Origin: Caldilineaceae bacterium
GTDB taxonomy: Bacteria; Chloroflexota; Anaerolineae; Caldilineales; Caldilineaceae
DNA: 57,594 nucleotides
Assembly (NCBI GenBank): GCA_011523365.1
Contig: WTGY01000122.1
Location: 1-57,594 of the forward strand
Direction of reading: 5' to 3'
Under the pieces are notes generated by a model that had not been told where the DNA came from, did no database searches, and worked only from the letters and a program-made list of their open reading frames with translations. Below are positions 45,321 through 53,503 of this stretch, piece by piece. The position numbers and the translations under genes were made by a program. Each line of letters starts with the position of its first letter. Position 1 is the first letter of the stretch.

Positions 45321-46103
45321 ATGAATTCTCTACCTGAAGGGCCCGCGCAACTCGCCTCCCTGAGCCTTCCCGCCCCTTACCCGATCCTCACCGTTGAGGA
45401 CGATAACTACCGCACCAAGACCTTCACCCTCGACCTCAGACTGAATGCTGTGCCAGGGCAGTTTGTAATGGCCTGGCTGCCTCGCTTCGATGAGAAGCCC
45501 TTTTCTCTGGTCGCAGCCGACCCGGTAACCCTGATGGTCACCGCGGTCGGCCCATTCACCAACCTGTTGCATGCGATGGGTCCCGGCGACTCTCTGTGGA
45601 TTCGAGGGCCGTTCGGACAGGGTTTTCGTCTTCCGAAATTCGGACGGCGAGCCTGCTTCGTTGGAGGAGGTTACGGCGTGGCCCCACTTCTCTGGCTGGC
45701 GAAGGCGTGGAGCCGGCAGTTGGACGCGCTGACCGTCATCGTCGGCGCCGGTACTGCCACCGACCTCCTGTACGTGGATCGATTCAATGCCTTGCAGAAG
45801 GAAGGTGAATGGAAGGCAGGCGCGTTAGAGGTGCTTACATGTACTGAGGACGGGACTTCCGGATCCAAAGGGCGCGTCACCGATCTTCTGGCATACCTGC
45901 TGACTTCAGGCGCGACCGATCTACTGTGCGCTTGCGGACCGCACGGCATGCTTGCCGCCGTCGACGGCATAGGGAAGAAGCACGGTCTCCTGCGCCAGCT
46001 TTCGTGGGAAGCCTACATGCGCTGCGCGGTAGGGATCTGCGGCTCCTGCGAGTTGAATGGCAACGTACTTTGCCTGGACGGACCCGTCCTGGAAGATGGT
46101 TGA
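45321..46103 (+). CDS. pyrK: Dihydroorotate dehydrogenase electron-transfer subunit (PyrK-like)
   Basis: A 260-residue FAD and [2Fe-2S] reductase subunit that passes electrons from PyrD to NAD+. The FAD-binding barrel has KPFSLV in place of the usual RPFSI, and the NAD domain starts with CFVGGGYGVAPLLWLA. The iron-sulfur site CAVGICGSC with a fourth Cys at VLCLDGP closes the protein. The C-terminus ends a little short of typical PyrK. pyrD is not next to it, so it could instead be a related sulfide- or hydrogenase-type electron-transfer subunit; the DGP after the last Cys favours PyrK. No strong ribosome site. Confidence 0.8.
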   Translation: MNSLPEGPAQLASLSLPAPYPILTVEDDNYRTKTFTLDLRLNAVPGQFVMAWLPRFDEKPFSLVAADPVTLMVTAVGPFTNLLHAMGPGDSLWIRGPFGQGFRLPKFGRRACFVGGGYGVAPLLWLAKAWSRQLDALTVIVGAGTATDLLYVDRFNALQKEGEWKAGALEVLTCTEDGTSGSKGRVTDLLAYLLTSGATDLLCACGPHGMLAAVDGIGKKHGLLRQLSWEAYMRCAVGICGSCELNGNVLCLDGPVLEDG

Positions 46104-46134
46104 ATCGGACGAGCCGTGCGGAAGAGTGAGGATG

Positions 46135-47190
46135 TTAAGTGATGAGCCGCCGCGGGGTCAACTCTGAGGCGGCGGGCACGCCGTAAGCCGAGGTCGCATT
46201 GCGTACGCCGTCAAGAACCGCAGACGCGACGACCTCTGCGGCAACTGCACCGACCAGGTTCAAGTCTATCTGCACATCGAGCCCGCCTGTTGCCAGTGCA
46301 AACAGGCAGTCGCCGTCATAGAGAGTATGTGCGGGCCGGGTCGTTCGGCTGACTCCCGTCTGCCCCATCTGCGCCAACTTGGTCACTGCCGGCTTGGAGA
46401 GACTGAGATTTGTGGCGACAACACCAATTGTCGTGTTGTCCGGGACCGGGCCAGAGCTCTCTGACGCCGATTCGTCCGGCGAATCCGAAGACGCAGAGGA
46501 GGTTGGCTCGGACGATCTGAAGAAAACCCAGTCCTCTGACGCGGCGGCTTCGGCAAGGCTGTCTACCAGTTCTCCGCTTTTCGAATCCCGGGCCCCCGCC
46601 ACCTGATGAGCCCTCATTGGGTCCACGACGTCTCCAACCGCGTTGACTGCGACCAATGCCGAAACAACAACGCCGCCAGGCAACGTTGCAGAGGCCTGGC
46701 CCAGCCCGCCCCGCGTACATCGATCGAATCCGAACAGTTTTCCCACGGTACAGCCGATCCCGGCTCCGACTGATCCGCGGCTCGTGTCCTCAGCGGTGGC
46801 CGCCTCGCAGGCGGCAAATGCGTCCTCCTGGGTGGGATATTTTGTCGAGCCTCCCAACCCCAAGTCGTACAGAATCGCGGCAGGCACAATCGGCACCGAT
46901 GCGGCCGGCGTGTACCAGCCAAAGCCCTTATCTGCCAGCCACTTGACGACGCCGTGCGCCGCCCCCAGCCCGTAGGCAGAGCCTCCGCTAAGAAGCACGC
47001 CGTGTACGCGGTCCACACGGTTCACAGGGTCAAGTAGAGCGGTTTCCCGCGTTCCCGGGGCCGACCCGCGCACGTCGACTCCGCAGCAACTTCCTTCAGG
47101 AGTCAACACGACCGTACAGCCGGTTCCGTGTTCAGGATCCGACCAATGGCCGACCAGAATGCCCGGAACGTCGGTCAGCGCATTATTCAC
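46135..47190 (-). CDS. P1 family peptidase (DmpA/BapA-type, autoprocessing)
   Basis: A 351-residue N-terminal-nucleophile aminopeptidase-like protein. Family features are the opening NALTDVPGILVGHWSD, GVLLSGGSAYGLGAAHGV, and NTTIGVVATN, where self-cleavage before Thr253 would create the nucleophile of the small subunit. Close to that site lies an unusual Ser/Glu/Asp-rich stretch (about residues 226-249) that probably forms a flexible exposed loop. Start is a GTG at 47190 that overlaps the sufE stop by eight bases, implying coupled translation. Relatives cleave D-amino-acid or beta-peptide amides; the substrate here is unknown. Confidence 0.88.
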   Translation of the reverse strand: MNNALTDVPGILVGHWSDPEHGTGCTVVLTPEGSCCGVDVRGSAPGTRETALLDPVNRVDRVHGVLLSGGSAYGLGAAHGVVKWLADKGFGWYTPAASVPIVPAAILYDLGLGGSTKYPTQEDAFAACEAATAEDTSRGSVGAGIGCTVGKLFGFDRCTRGGLGQASATLPGGVVVSALVAVNAVGDVVDPMRAHQVAGARDSKSGELVDSLAEAAASEDWVFFRSSEPTSSASSDSPDESASESSGPVPDNTTIGVVATNLSLSKPAVTKLAQMGQTGVSRTTRPAHTLYDGDCLFALATGGLDVQIDLNLVGAVAAEVVASAVLDGVRNATSAYGVPAASELTPRRLIT

Positions 47191-47653
47191 TTTTGGCCAT
47201 TCTGGCTGTAACTTGCCTCTTCAGGTAGGCCATGAGGACGTGCAGGCCGCGGATTCGCTGTGGCGAGATTGCCTCGTGCAGGCCAAGAAGGTAGTGAATG
47301 TCGTCCGGGGTTTGCAACACGCAGTCCGGCGCCGCCCGCTCCAGGCCTTCCTGTACGATTGCGGCGTATCCCCGAACCGTAGGCGACTCTCTTGGTACGT
47401 CGATATATACGTGCACACCGGCATCTACAATGTCGGCAAACACGAATATCGGTGTCTGACATTCGTGGACCTGCTCCATTTGATCGCGGGCGTCGTGAAG
47501 GAATCCGGGAAGGTCCGGCATGTTCACTGCGAAATCGAGGAGAGACTCCAGCCGCTCCCGCGGTTCCATACTGCGGAAATCTTCGATGATCTCCCGCAGA
47601 GGCGGTGGAGTCCTGTCTATTTTTTCTTCAAGTGTGAGGTCGAAGTCCATCAA
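47183..47653 (-). CDS. sufE: SufE-family cysteine desulfuration protein
   Basis: A 156-residue sulfur-acceptor protein that takes persulfide from a SufS-type cysteine desulfurase for Fe-S cluster building. The acceptor is Cys65 in QVHECQTPIF, and the later block GLHEAISPQRIRGLHVLMAYLKRQV is typical. No sufS, sufB, sufC or sufD genes are in the window. An alternative Met is at 47650. Its end overlaps the peptidase start by eight bases. It may support the Fe-S proteins of the region, but as a general factor it need not be linked to them. Confidence 0.9.
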   Translation of the reverse strand: MMDFDLTLEEKIDRTPPPLREIIEDFRSMEPRERLESLLDFAVNMPDLPGFLHDARDQMEQVHECQTPIFVFADIVDAGVHVYIDVPRESPTVRGYAAIVQEGLERAAPDCVLQTPDDIHYLLGLHEAISPQRIRGLHVLMAYLKRQVTARMAKSE

Positions 47654-47706
47654 TCAGGGTCTGCGCATCCTCCAGCATCGCTGCTGCAGGGGAACAGTCT
47701 TCATAT

Positions 47707-47904
47707 CTATTTTGAGCGCTTCAGGACCGGTAGGCCGTTCTTGCTCTCGGAAACCTCGTAACCATCCGGAACTGCCTCCAGCGAGCCCTCCTTCTCTTCC
47801 TTGGCGAAGAAGTACAGGGTCTGTTGTCGACCGTTACGCAACGTAGTTTCCTTTGAATGCAGATAGTACGTTCTGCCCTTGGAGTTCGTGTGCGCATACG
47901 CCAT
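47707..47904 (-). CDS. Small conserved protein of unknown function (65 residues)
   Basis: A 65-residue basic protein with a consistent coding character: MAYAHTNSKGRTYYLHSKET, then RNGRQQTLYFFAKEE, then VPDGYEVSESKNGLPVLKR. GGAG lies nine bases before the ATG. The many Tyr, Lys and Arg residues with a beta-like pattern resemble small proteins I recall as conserved without known function in Chloroflexota and relatives; I cannot confirm that here. No transmembrane segment. It is followed by sufE after about 50 bases. An inverted repeat lies about 100 bases upstream. Function not known. Confidence 0.78.
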   Translation of the reverse strand: MAYAHTNSKGRTYYLHSKETTLRNGRQQTLYFFAKEEKEGSLEAVPDGYEVSESKNGLPVLKRSK

Positions 47905-48002
47905 GTTTTGATGCTCCTTTTCAAACTACAAAAACCTTTTTCCGCTACCTCATCGCAGGAGTCCGGCCACCATATGGCCAGAATCGGTTTGCGATCCAGG
48001 TG

Positions 48003-48021
48003 AACTGTACCATATACAGTT
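48003..48021. promoter_or_regulatory. Candidate operator (inverted repeat) upstream of the 65-residue protein gene
   Basis: AACTGTA (48003-48009) and TACAGTT (48015-48021) form a 7 bp inverted repeat with a five-base centre, in the AT-rich gap between the methyltransferase stop and the small-protein start. The spacing of one helical turn suits a dimeric regulator. No regulator gene is nearby. Confidence 0.35.
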
Positions 48022-48071
48022 GGTTAAATTGTAATCCAGCCTTCCGAAACCGCAAAAAACGCAACTAATCT

Positions 48072-48875
48072 TTACTGTAAATGATGGAAATTCAAGGCCC
48101 GCGAGCCTATATAAGTGTCCGTATATTCAGCCGGTGGTTGACCTTCCCACCGGTCCTCGTAGAAGCCGGTGACTACGAACCCGGCATCGAGTTGACCGCC
48201 AATCTGGTCTGTGAGTGTATGCCCGAACTCCATGGCCTCACCGGCCCGAACATAGGCATCTCTCTCCGACTTTGTAATGCTCGCGAGGTCCGAATAAGGA
48301 AGTTCGTGTCGAATCTCCAGGATGCCCTCGTCAATCTTTCTCTGGTCAAACAGGTAAAGGACAGGGTTGACAAAGCCCGCCAGAAGAACGCCACCCCGCT
48401 TCAGCACGCGGGCGCACTCACGCCATACCGGTCGCACGTCGGGTACGAACAGGTTCGAACAGGGATGAACGATCAGGTCAAACTTTCCGTCTGAAAACGC
48501 GCCCAGGTCTCGCATGTCTCCTTCAACCGTCTCAAGGCCCAGACCATCGCGTTCCGCCACGAGACGGTCCTGCGCCAGCTGCCGGGGCGAGACGTCAAAT
48601 ACCGTGACCCGCGCGCCGGCGCTCTCTCCGGCAGCAGCCAGTACTGGCCCTTGTTGACCGCCCCCGGAAGCCAAACACAAAATCTCCGCACTCCTGAAAT
48701 CGGGAAACCACTTACGCGGCACAGGCTTCGTCGGCGTGAGAACGATCTCCCAGCTTCCACGTCGTGCCGCAGCCACCGTATCGCTGCTGACCGGTACCGT
48801 CCATCTGCTCTTGCGCTCGACCGCCTTATCCCAGGCCCTTCTATTGTATGAGTGGAGGTCAACAAAACCTTCCAT
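48072..48875 (-). CDS. Class I SAM-dependent methyltransferase
   Basis: A 267-residue methyltransferase. Motif I is [19 protein letters not shown], an SAM-binding Gly-rich loop, followed by the acidic end of strand 2 ([10 protein letters not shown]), motif [11 protein letters not shown], and the post-motif [16 protein letters not shown]. The opening [20 protein letters not shown] resembles methyltransferases acting on small molecules. The start has a short purine-rich leader. It lies 45 bases downstream of the xdhC-like gene on the same strand, so it may be transcribed with it. Substrate unknown. Confidence 0.88.
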   Translation of the reverse strand: MEGFVDLHSYNRRAWDKAVERKSRWTVPVSSDTVAAARRGSWEIVLTPTKPVPRKWFPDFRSAEILCLASGGGQQGPVLAAAGESAGARVTVFDVSPRQLAQDRLVAERDGLGLETVEGDMRDLGAFSDGKFDLIVHPCSNLFVPDVRPVWRECARVLKRGGVLLAGFVNPVLYLFDQRKIDEGILEIRHELPYSDLASITKSERDAYVRAGEAMEFGHTLTDQIGGQLDAGFVVTGFYEDRWEGQPPAEYTDTYIGSRALNFHHLQ

Positions 48876-48920
48876 CTGTTCCGCCCGTCCTTCTACAGTA
48901 CAATCAGAATCCTCTCTCGA

Positions 48921-49796
48921 TCACCGGCCTGTCTGGGTCCGCTTGCTTCTGAGGTCAGTCAATCTCTCTTTCGCCCGATTCCTTCGTTCGATTCGATCCT
49001 GTTGAATCTGTTCGCTCAAGCCGGGAAGCGGCCCTTCCCGCAGGATACAGATGATCTCCGCCATAATGCAGACCGCAATTTCGGCCGGTGTGATTGCCCC
49101 GATGTCGATGCCAATTGGCGCTTTGACACGATCGAACTTCGACGCCGGAATCATCTGCTCCTTCTCCAGCAGCTCAAAGACTGCTCGTATGCGCCGTTGG
49201 CTTCCGATCATTCCCAGGTAAGCAACCGGGTCATCCAACACTTCCAACAGACAGTCGATGTCATGTTGGTGTCCTCGCGTTACCAGGACGATGTAGGTGT
49301 CGCTGTCAAACGCCTCCTTGTCCTGGCGAAGTTTTACGAGTGTTGGCCTGAATGGTCCTGCAACGACACGGTCTGCACTGGGAAACCGGGATTCATGGGC
49401 GTATTGAGGGCGATCGTCAATCACCGTAACCAAGAAGTCGCACGTCTTGGCGATCGAGGCCAGTGGAATAGCGATATGGCCTGCTCCGGCAATGATCAGA
49501 TGGGGGGGCCGGGCCTGGACTTCCACAAATACCGAGAAACGTCCCGTCTCCTCCTCGTAGTGATAGTGCTGGTGCCTCTTTCGGGCGATTGCCAGGCGGG
49601 CATCACGCATCACGATCTTCAGCTGGTCCCCCAGGCCCAACTCGCCTAAAAGGCGCCTTTCCGGTTCAGGCCAGATTACCGCATTCTTGCCTACTGCCTG
49701 CCCATAGACGCCGTCGCCCGCGGTGACCGTTACAAGCGCAACAGCCTCTCTTTTCTCTATCGCATCCAGTAGCGTCTTGAGCAGTCTTTCTTGCAT
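48921..49796 (-). CDS. XdhC/CoxF-family molybdenum hydroxylase maturation protein (full length)
   Basis: A 292-residue protein with the two parts typical of XdhC: an N-terminal XdhC/CoxI region (RLLKTLLDAIEKREAVALVTV) and a C-terminal Rossmann domain (PHLIIAGAGHIAIPLASIA, then VIDDRP, and LGMIGSQRRI). XdhC binds molybdenum cofactor and helps its sulfuration before insertion into xanthine-dehydrogenase-type enzymes. The ATG at 49796 follows AAGGA; the open frame to 49868 is less likely. With the two genes at 50841-52034 it forms a maturation group, although the molybdoenzyme itself is not in the window. Confidence 0.88.
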   Translation of the reverse strand: MQERLLKTLLDAIEKREAVALVTVTAGDGVYGQAVGKNAVIWPEPERRLLGELGLGDQLKIVMRDARLAIARKRHQHYHYEEETGRFSVFVEVQARPPHLIIAGAGHIAIPLASIAKTCDFLVTVIDDRPQYAHESRFPSADRVVAGPFRPTLVKLRQDKEAFDSDTYIVLVTRGHQHDIDCLLEVLDDPVAYLGMIGSQRRIRAVFELLEKEQMIPASKFDRVKAPIGIDIGAITPAEIAVCIMAEIICILREGPLPGLSEQIQQDRIERRNRAKERLTDLRSKRTQTGR

Positions 49797-49893
49797 ATTT
49801 TCCTTGTGAATTCCTATGAAATATGACCGCCCGCCGGCCGGACTCGTTTTTCTTACAAACGTGCGCAAATCGAATCGGCAGAAACTGTTCGAC

Positions 49894-49922
49894 TAGACAC
49901 GTCTCGCCCCAGATGCTAGAAT
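49894..49922 (+). promoter_or_regulatory. Candidate promoter for the TerC-family gene
   Basis: TAGACA at 49894-49899 and TAGAAT at 49917-49922, spaced by 17 bases, each match the sigma-70 type consensus at five of six positions. The predicted start lies about 80 bases before the ATG at 50009. It sits in the gap between divergent genes. Confidence 0.5.
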
Positions 49923-50008
49923 CCGTAACATGCCCCGCTACAGTTTCGCCCTACTCAAGCATCCCATAGAATTGCCGATTGCCGGCAGGGCAAGGAGTCA
50001 GACGCGCA

Positions 50009-50797
50009 ATGACTGAACTCTTTCAGGCTGAGAATCTTGTTGCTCTGCTGACACTCGTCATCCTTGAAATCGTCCTCGGGATCGACAATGTCATTTTTAT
50101 CGCTATCCTGAGCGGGAAGTTGCCCCCAAGCCAGCAAGCAAGAGCGCGCTCCACCGGAATCGGGCTTGCCGTGCTTGCACGCATCGCGCTTCTATTCAGC
50201 ATAGCCTGGATCATGAGGTTGACCTACCCGCTGTTCACTGTGTTCCAACATGACGTATCCGGCCGCGACCTGATACTCCTGATCGGCGGCCTCTTCCTGA
50301 TAGGCAAGAGCACCTACGAAATCCACGAGAAACTTGAATCCGCAGGCCATGACCGTAATACCCAGGTGACTGCAACATTCGTTTCCGTCATCACCCAGAT
50401 CATCCTCATCGACATCGTCTTTTCGCTTGACTCGGTCATTACGGCCGTGGGAATCTCAGGAAACCTCTGGGTTATGGTTCCCGCCATACTCGTAGCCGCT
50501 GCTGTGATGTTGCTTTTTGCCGGCCCAATCGCAGCCTATGTCGAACGCCATCCAACGATGAAGATCCTGGCGCTGGCCTTCCTGATTCTAATCGGTTTTA
50601 TGCTTGTCTTGGAAGGTTGGCTCCACGAAAGGGTTGAGGAGCTTCATCTGAAGAACTACGCCTATTTCGCCATGGCTTTCTCGCTGGCCGTTGAAATGGT
50701 CAACCTGCGAGTACGAGGAAAGTCACAACCCGTGCTTCTGCACAGTCGCATTCCGGCCCCTGGTCCGGATGGGGAGGGAGATAGCCGGCCCGAATGA
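50009..50797 (+). CDS. TerC-family integral membrane protein
   Basis: A 262-residue membrane protein of the TerC/Alx family, with about seven helices. The family signature LEIVLGIDNVIFIAIL, with its acidic residues in the helix, and the second acidic motif IDIVFSLDSVITAVG are both intact. The ATG at 50009 follows AAGGAG; an upstream Met at 49979 in frame is less likely. TerC proteins are linked to manganese or tellurite handling and to loading of exported metalloproteins. A promoter-like pair is at 49894-49922. It is the only plus-strand gene between the maturation genes, so a link to them is uncertain. Confidence 0.92.
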   Translation: MTELFQAENLVALLTLVILEIVLGIDNVIFIAILSGKLPPSQQARARSTGIGLAVLARIALLFSIAWIMRLTYPLFTVFQHDVSGRDLILLIGGLFLIGKSTYEIHEKLESAGHDRNTQVTATFVSVITQIILIDIVFSLDSVITAVGISGNLWVMVPAILVAAAVMLLFAGPIAAYVERHPTMKILALAFLILIGFMLVLEGWLHERVEELHLKNYAYFAMAFSLAVEMVNLRVRGKSQPVLLHSRIPAPGPDGEGDSRPE

Positions 50798-50840
50798 GTC
50801 TCAACATTTGATTTGATTGCGGGTCTGCAACCGAAGTAGA

Positions 50841-51191
50841 TCAAGCTGCGCCATGTGAAGCGTCTTCGTCGCCCACGCCTTCCCAGCGCTCCACGAACAC
50901 GTCCATCACGCCGCCGCAGACGCCGAGGCTGTTCATGGAAATGTCTTCGGTCAGGTCGACGTGAACGGTGCGGGGTATCCCGTCATGGATGACATCCAGC
51001 CCGGCCCGAATCACATCCGCCTCACCGCAACCTCCGCCTACCGTTCCGACATGTCGGCCTAGCGGGTGAATGACCATCTTCGCCCCCACTTCTCTGGGAA
51101 CTGAACCCTTGACGTCGACGATCGTTGCCACGGCAACGGCTTGCTCCTCCTCCAGCATCTCTTTCAGATAGTGGTACAGTGTAGCAGACAA
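50841..51191 (-). CDS. XdhC/CoxI N-terminal domain protein (short form)
   Basis: A 116-residue protein equivalent to only the first part of XdhC: LKEMLEEEQAVAVATIVDVKGSVPREVGAKM and VGTVGGGCGEADVI, the CoxI-type signature. It lacks the Rossmann half. A TTG at 51191 is the chosen start because GGGAGG lies eight bases upstream; the open frame to 51332 has a non-family N-terminus. It is 160 bases downstream of the MocA-like gene on the same strand. It may work as a separate subunit with the full-length protein at 48921-49796 in Mo-cofactor handling. Confidence 0.8.
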   Translation of the reverse strand: MSATLYHYLKEMLEEEQAVAVATIVDVKGSVPREVGAKMVIHPLGRHVGTVGGGCGEADVIRAGLDVIHDGIPRTVHVDLTEDISMNSLGVCGGVMDVFVERWEGVGDEDASHGAA

Positions 51192-51350
51192 CTCTATGCC
51201 CTCCCTTCCGGCCACCCCGCGGATGCAGGGCACTGAGAACGATTGGCGCCTACTCCAGATATCCGACGTCGGCCTCTGAGCCACAGCTCCATAGCCGGTG
51301 CGCAATTGGGGGTCACCGGGGTTGGGTGACAAGCTCCCGAGTCTTTCTTA

Positions 51351-52034
51351 TCAGTCTACCCACTCAAATTCGGCGCGCAGCGACTGGTATTCGGCCGGTG
51401 TGTCCATGTCCCGCCTGATGCAGTCGCTGTCGACTGTTTCGTAAACGATCTCTTCAGCGAGCGAATCCAAGAGATCCCGAAGCGACTTACTTTCAGTTAG
51501 TCCCAGTAGCTCGGAAAAGGCCCATTGGGGCACATAGACAGGATGTCCGCGGCGCCGCATGTAGCTTGGGACGACAACGGCCTCTGGCTCCACATGCACT
51601 CTGCCGATGATCTGCCGGATCACGTTCTGCGGAATGTGCGGCTGGTCGCCCAGCGCCAGCAGCGCCCCGCAGACCTGTACATCGGCCCGACACAGAGCCT
51701 CGACTCCTACCTGGTAGGATCGCAACATTTCGTCCTGGCGGTAGTCGGCATTGAAAACAGCCTCGGCCGGGCTACCTTTCAACTGATCGGCGATTGCCTC
51801 CGCCCGGTGTCCTGTCACAACATAAACCGGAGAGGCGCCTCCGCCTGCCAGCGCCGCCGCAACAGACTCAATGACCGTCCCGAATCTCCAGGGCAGCAGT
51901 GGCTTGAAGCGTCCCATCCTGCTGCTGAACCCAGCAGCCGCCACCACCGCCGCCACATTCTTAACGCCTTCAATCGGCCCGAACTCTCCTTGAGTCTTTG
52001 GCCTACCGGACCGATGGATGCCGGGGCAAGGCAC
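51351..52034 (-). CDS. MobA/MocA-like nucleotidyltransferase (molybdenum cofactor)
   Basis: A 227-residue NTP-transferase-fold protein. The nucleotide-binding motif is AAGFSSRMGRFKPLLPW, followed by VVTGHRAEAI, the Asp-containing LALGDQPHIP, and RRRGHPVYVP, the pattern of MocA/MobA-like enzymes that make cytosine- or guanine-dinucleotide molybdopterin. The start codon is uncertain: a GTG at 52034 opens the frame, but the fold begins near residue 25 and a GTG at 51956 is possible; neither has a clear ribosome site. With the XdhC-type neighbours it supports cofactor assembly for a xanthine dehydrogenase/CO dehydrogenase-type enzyme elsewhere. Confidence 0.82.
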   Translation of the reverse strand: MPCPGIHRSGRPKTQGEFGPIEGVKNVAAVVAAAGFSSRMGRFKPLLPWRFGTVIESVAAALAGGGASPVYVVTGHRAEAIADQLKGSPAEAVFNADYRQDEMLRSYQVGVEALCRADVQVCGALLALGDQPHIPQNVIRQIIGRVHVEPEAVVVPSYMRRRGHPVYVPQWAFSELLGLTESKSLRDLLDSLAEEIVYETVDSDCIRRDMDTPAEYQSLRAEFEWVD

Positions 52035-52493
52035 AGTTAACGCATCCTGAATTCAGTGATGATAGTCAGTACTCCAGGCACGCCTTGCAGGACCTTTTGA
52101 GCACATTCTTGTCCATTTGCGCAGTATACCACAGGTAGGCGGCAACGCGGCTGATGTCCGCTAATCCAGAGTGAGCATGTCGCCCTTTGAACAGTTGCGC
52201 CTTTCAGCTCTCCGGATCAGGATCTGCCTGAGGCTGCAACCAGTAACAGGGTACTAGTCAAGGCATTCTCCAACCGTCCCCGTTGCGTTGTCCTTGTTTG
52301 CTGCCCAAACAGAGCATTTTGGCTTCCAAACTTGGCTTGACTCTCTGAGCCTTTCTGTTTCTGGCGCCTGTTGCAGCCCTGTTGAACTCGTCGAGAGCTA
52401 TCGACGCGCCGGCGATCCATGCTATGGACTGGCTTGCTAAGCCCATTTTGCTCGATTTCGTACTTCGTCGCCATCGGGTGCTATAATCGATCT
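52035..52493. other. Intergenic region upstream of the membrane protein gene
   Basis: About 460 bases between divergent genes. Open frames on the minus strand (around 52217-52474 and 52258-52446) have low-complexity, unrecognised translations and are not called. A perfect TATAAT at 52482-52487 lies seven bases before the ATG at 52494; no good -35 was found. Confidence 0.4.
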
Positions 52494-53249
52494 ATGCGAG
52501 ACTCTGTTCAAGCCGCGCCAAATGGCTCACCCAAAGCGCGGAATTACGACCTGGTGAAGGATCCCATCTATTTTGTTACGTTTGGATTCTTCGCCTTGCT
52601 CACAACAGCTTTGCCCGCCGCCCTCGGACAGCCGAACTTTCTGCCCATCGCACAGACGGTGGCCATAACACTGTTCCTGTCCATTCCACTTCGAAGAGGC
52701 AGGATCGCAACTGCCATCGTTGTATTATCCTCCTGGCTGTTCCTGCAACTCTTCGTCATGATCGTAGGGTCGGCACTCTTGCCACTCGTATTTGAGCGAG
52801 CAATCCACGATGGATTCGCCTATCACCGTGCTCTTCTCGAGTGGTCCGCGACAGGACTCAATCTCCCGGGCTCCATTCTTCAAAGCCCACTCTCGCGCCT
52901 GGTGGAATTTTTAGGCGTTCTACTGGGCAGCCTGCTATCGGCCGGACTGGTGGGCCTTTGGTTCTTAGTGCGGGCCGTGAATCAGTTTGGCTTTGGGGTC
53001 GGCCGCCTGGCGCTGGAAGGGCCGTCCGTGCTGCTTCTTGGGTTGATGCCTTGGAGGATGGCTACCTTGGCCGGATACGCAGGACTCATCATCTTGCTCG
53101 CCCAGCCCCTTCTGACCAACAAATGGAATCCGGCCCATTATTTATCCAGGCAACGCCGCCTGGCTACCGCATCTGCTATATTGATTGTGATTGGACTGGT
53201 ATTGGAATTCGCCCTCCCGGGCCTGTGGCGTTCACTGTGGGCACCCTGA
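52494..53249 (+). CDS. Multi-pass membrane protein of unknown function
   Basis: A 251-residue protein with roughly five to six hydrophobic segments, for example YFVTFGFFALLTTALPAAL, IVVLSSWLFLQLFVMIVGSAL, FLGVLLGSLLSAGLVGLWFLV and a C-terminal ILIVIGLVLEFALPGLW. I do not recognise the family and no catalytic motif is visible. The ATG at 52494 is chosen because a TATAAT sits directly upstream and the product begins sensibly there; the frame is open to 52419. If transcription starts about seven bases after that box, the mRNA would have almost no leader. The gene precedes smc by about 250 bases; a joint role is not evident. Confidence 0.72.
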   Translation: MRDSVQAAPNGSPKARNYDLVKDPIYFVTFGFFALLTTALPAALGQPNFLPIAQTVAITLFLSIPLRRGRIATAIVVLSSWLFLQLFVMIVGSALLPLVFERAIHDGFAYHRALLEWSATGLNLPGSILQSPLSRLVEFLGVLLGSLLSAGLVGLWFLVRAVNQFGFGVGRLALEGPSVLLLGLMPWRMATLAGYAGLIILLAQPLLTNKWNPAHYLSRQRRLATASAILIVIGLVLEFALPGLWRSLWAP

Positions 53250-53503
53250 GTCCGGGGTCTGTTGATAGGAAAGTGGTCCGCCAGGTACGATACGAGGCCT
53301 TGGGGCCGGGACGATTCTGGATTTGCCACTAACATTTGGAACACGCCACCGTTCCACGTTTGACGATCCTCACTGCATTCTGCTGGTCTCTTCCCCCAGT
53401 GTGCTGCCCCGCCTTGTAGTAGGACTGCAGAGCCATTCACAAAACGATGGGCGAAGCATTCTGCCGGTTCACGGCGAACTGACTTTGTCCGCCTAGTATT
53501 GAA

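Noticed and set aside
52217..52474. Possible transposase remnant on the minus strand upstream of the membrane protein
   Set aside because: The Gln/Arg-rich translation gave no recognisable transposase motif in any frame and no inverted ends were found.
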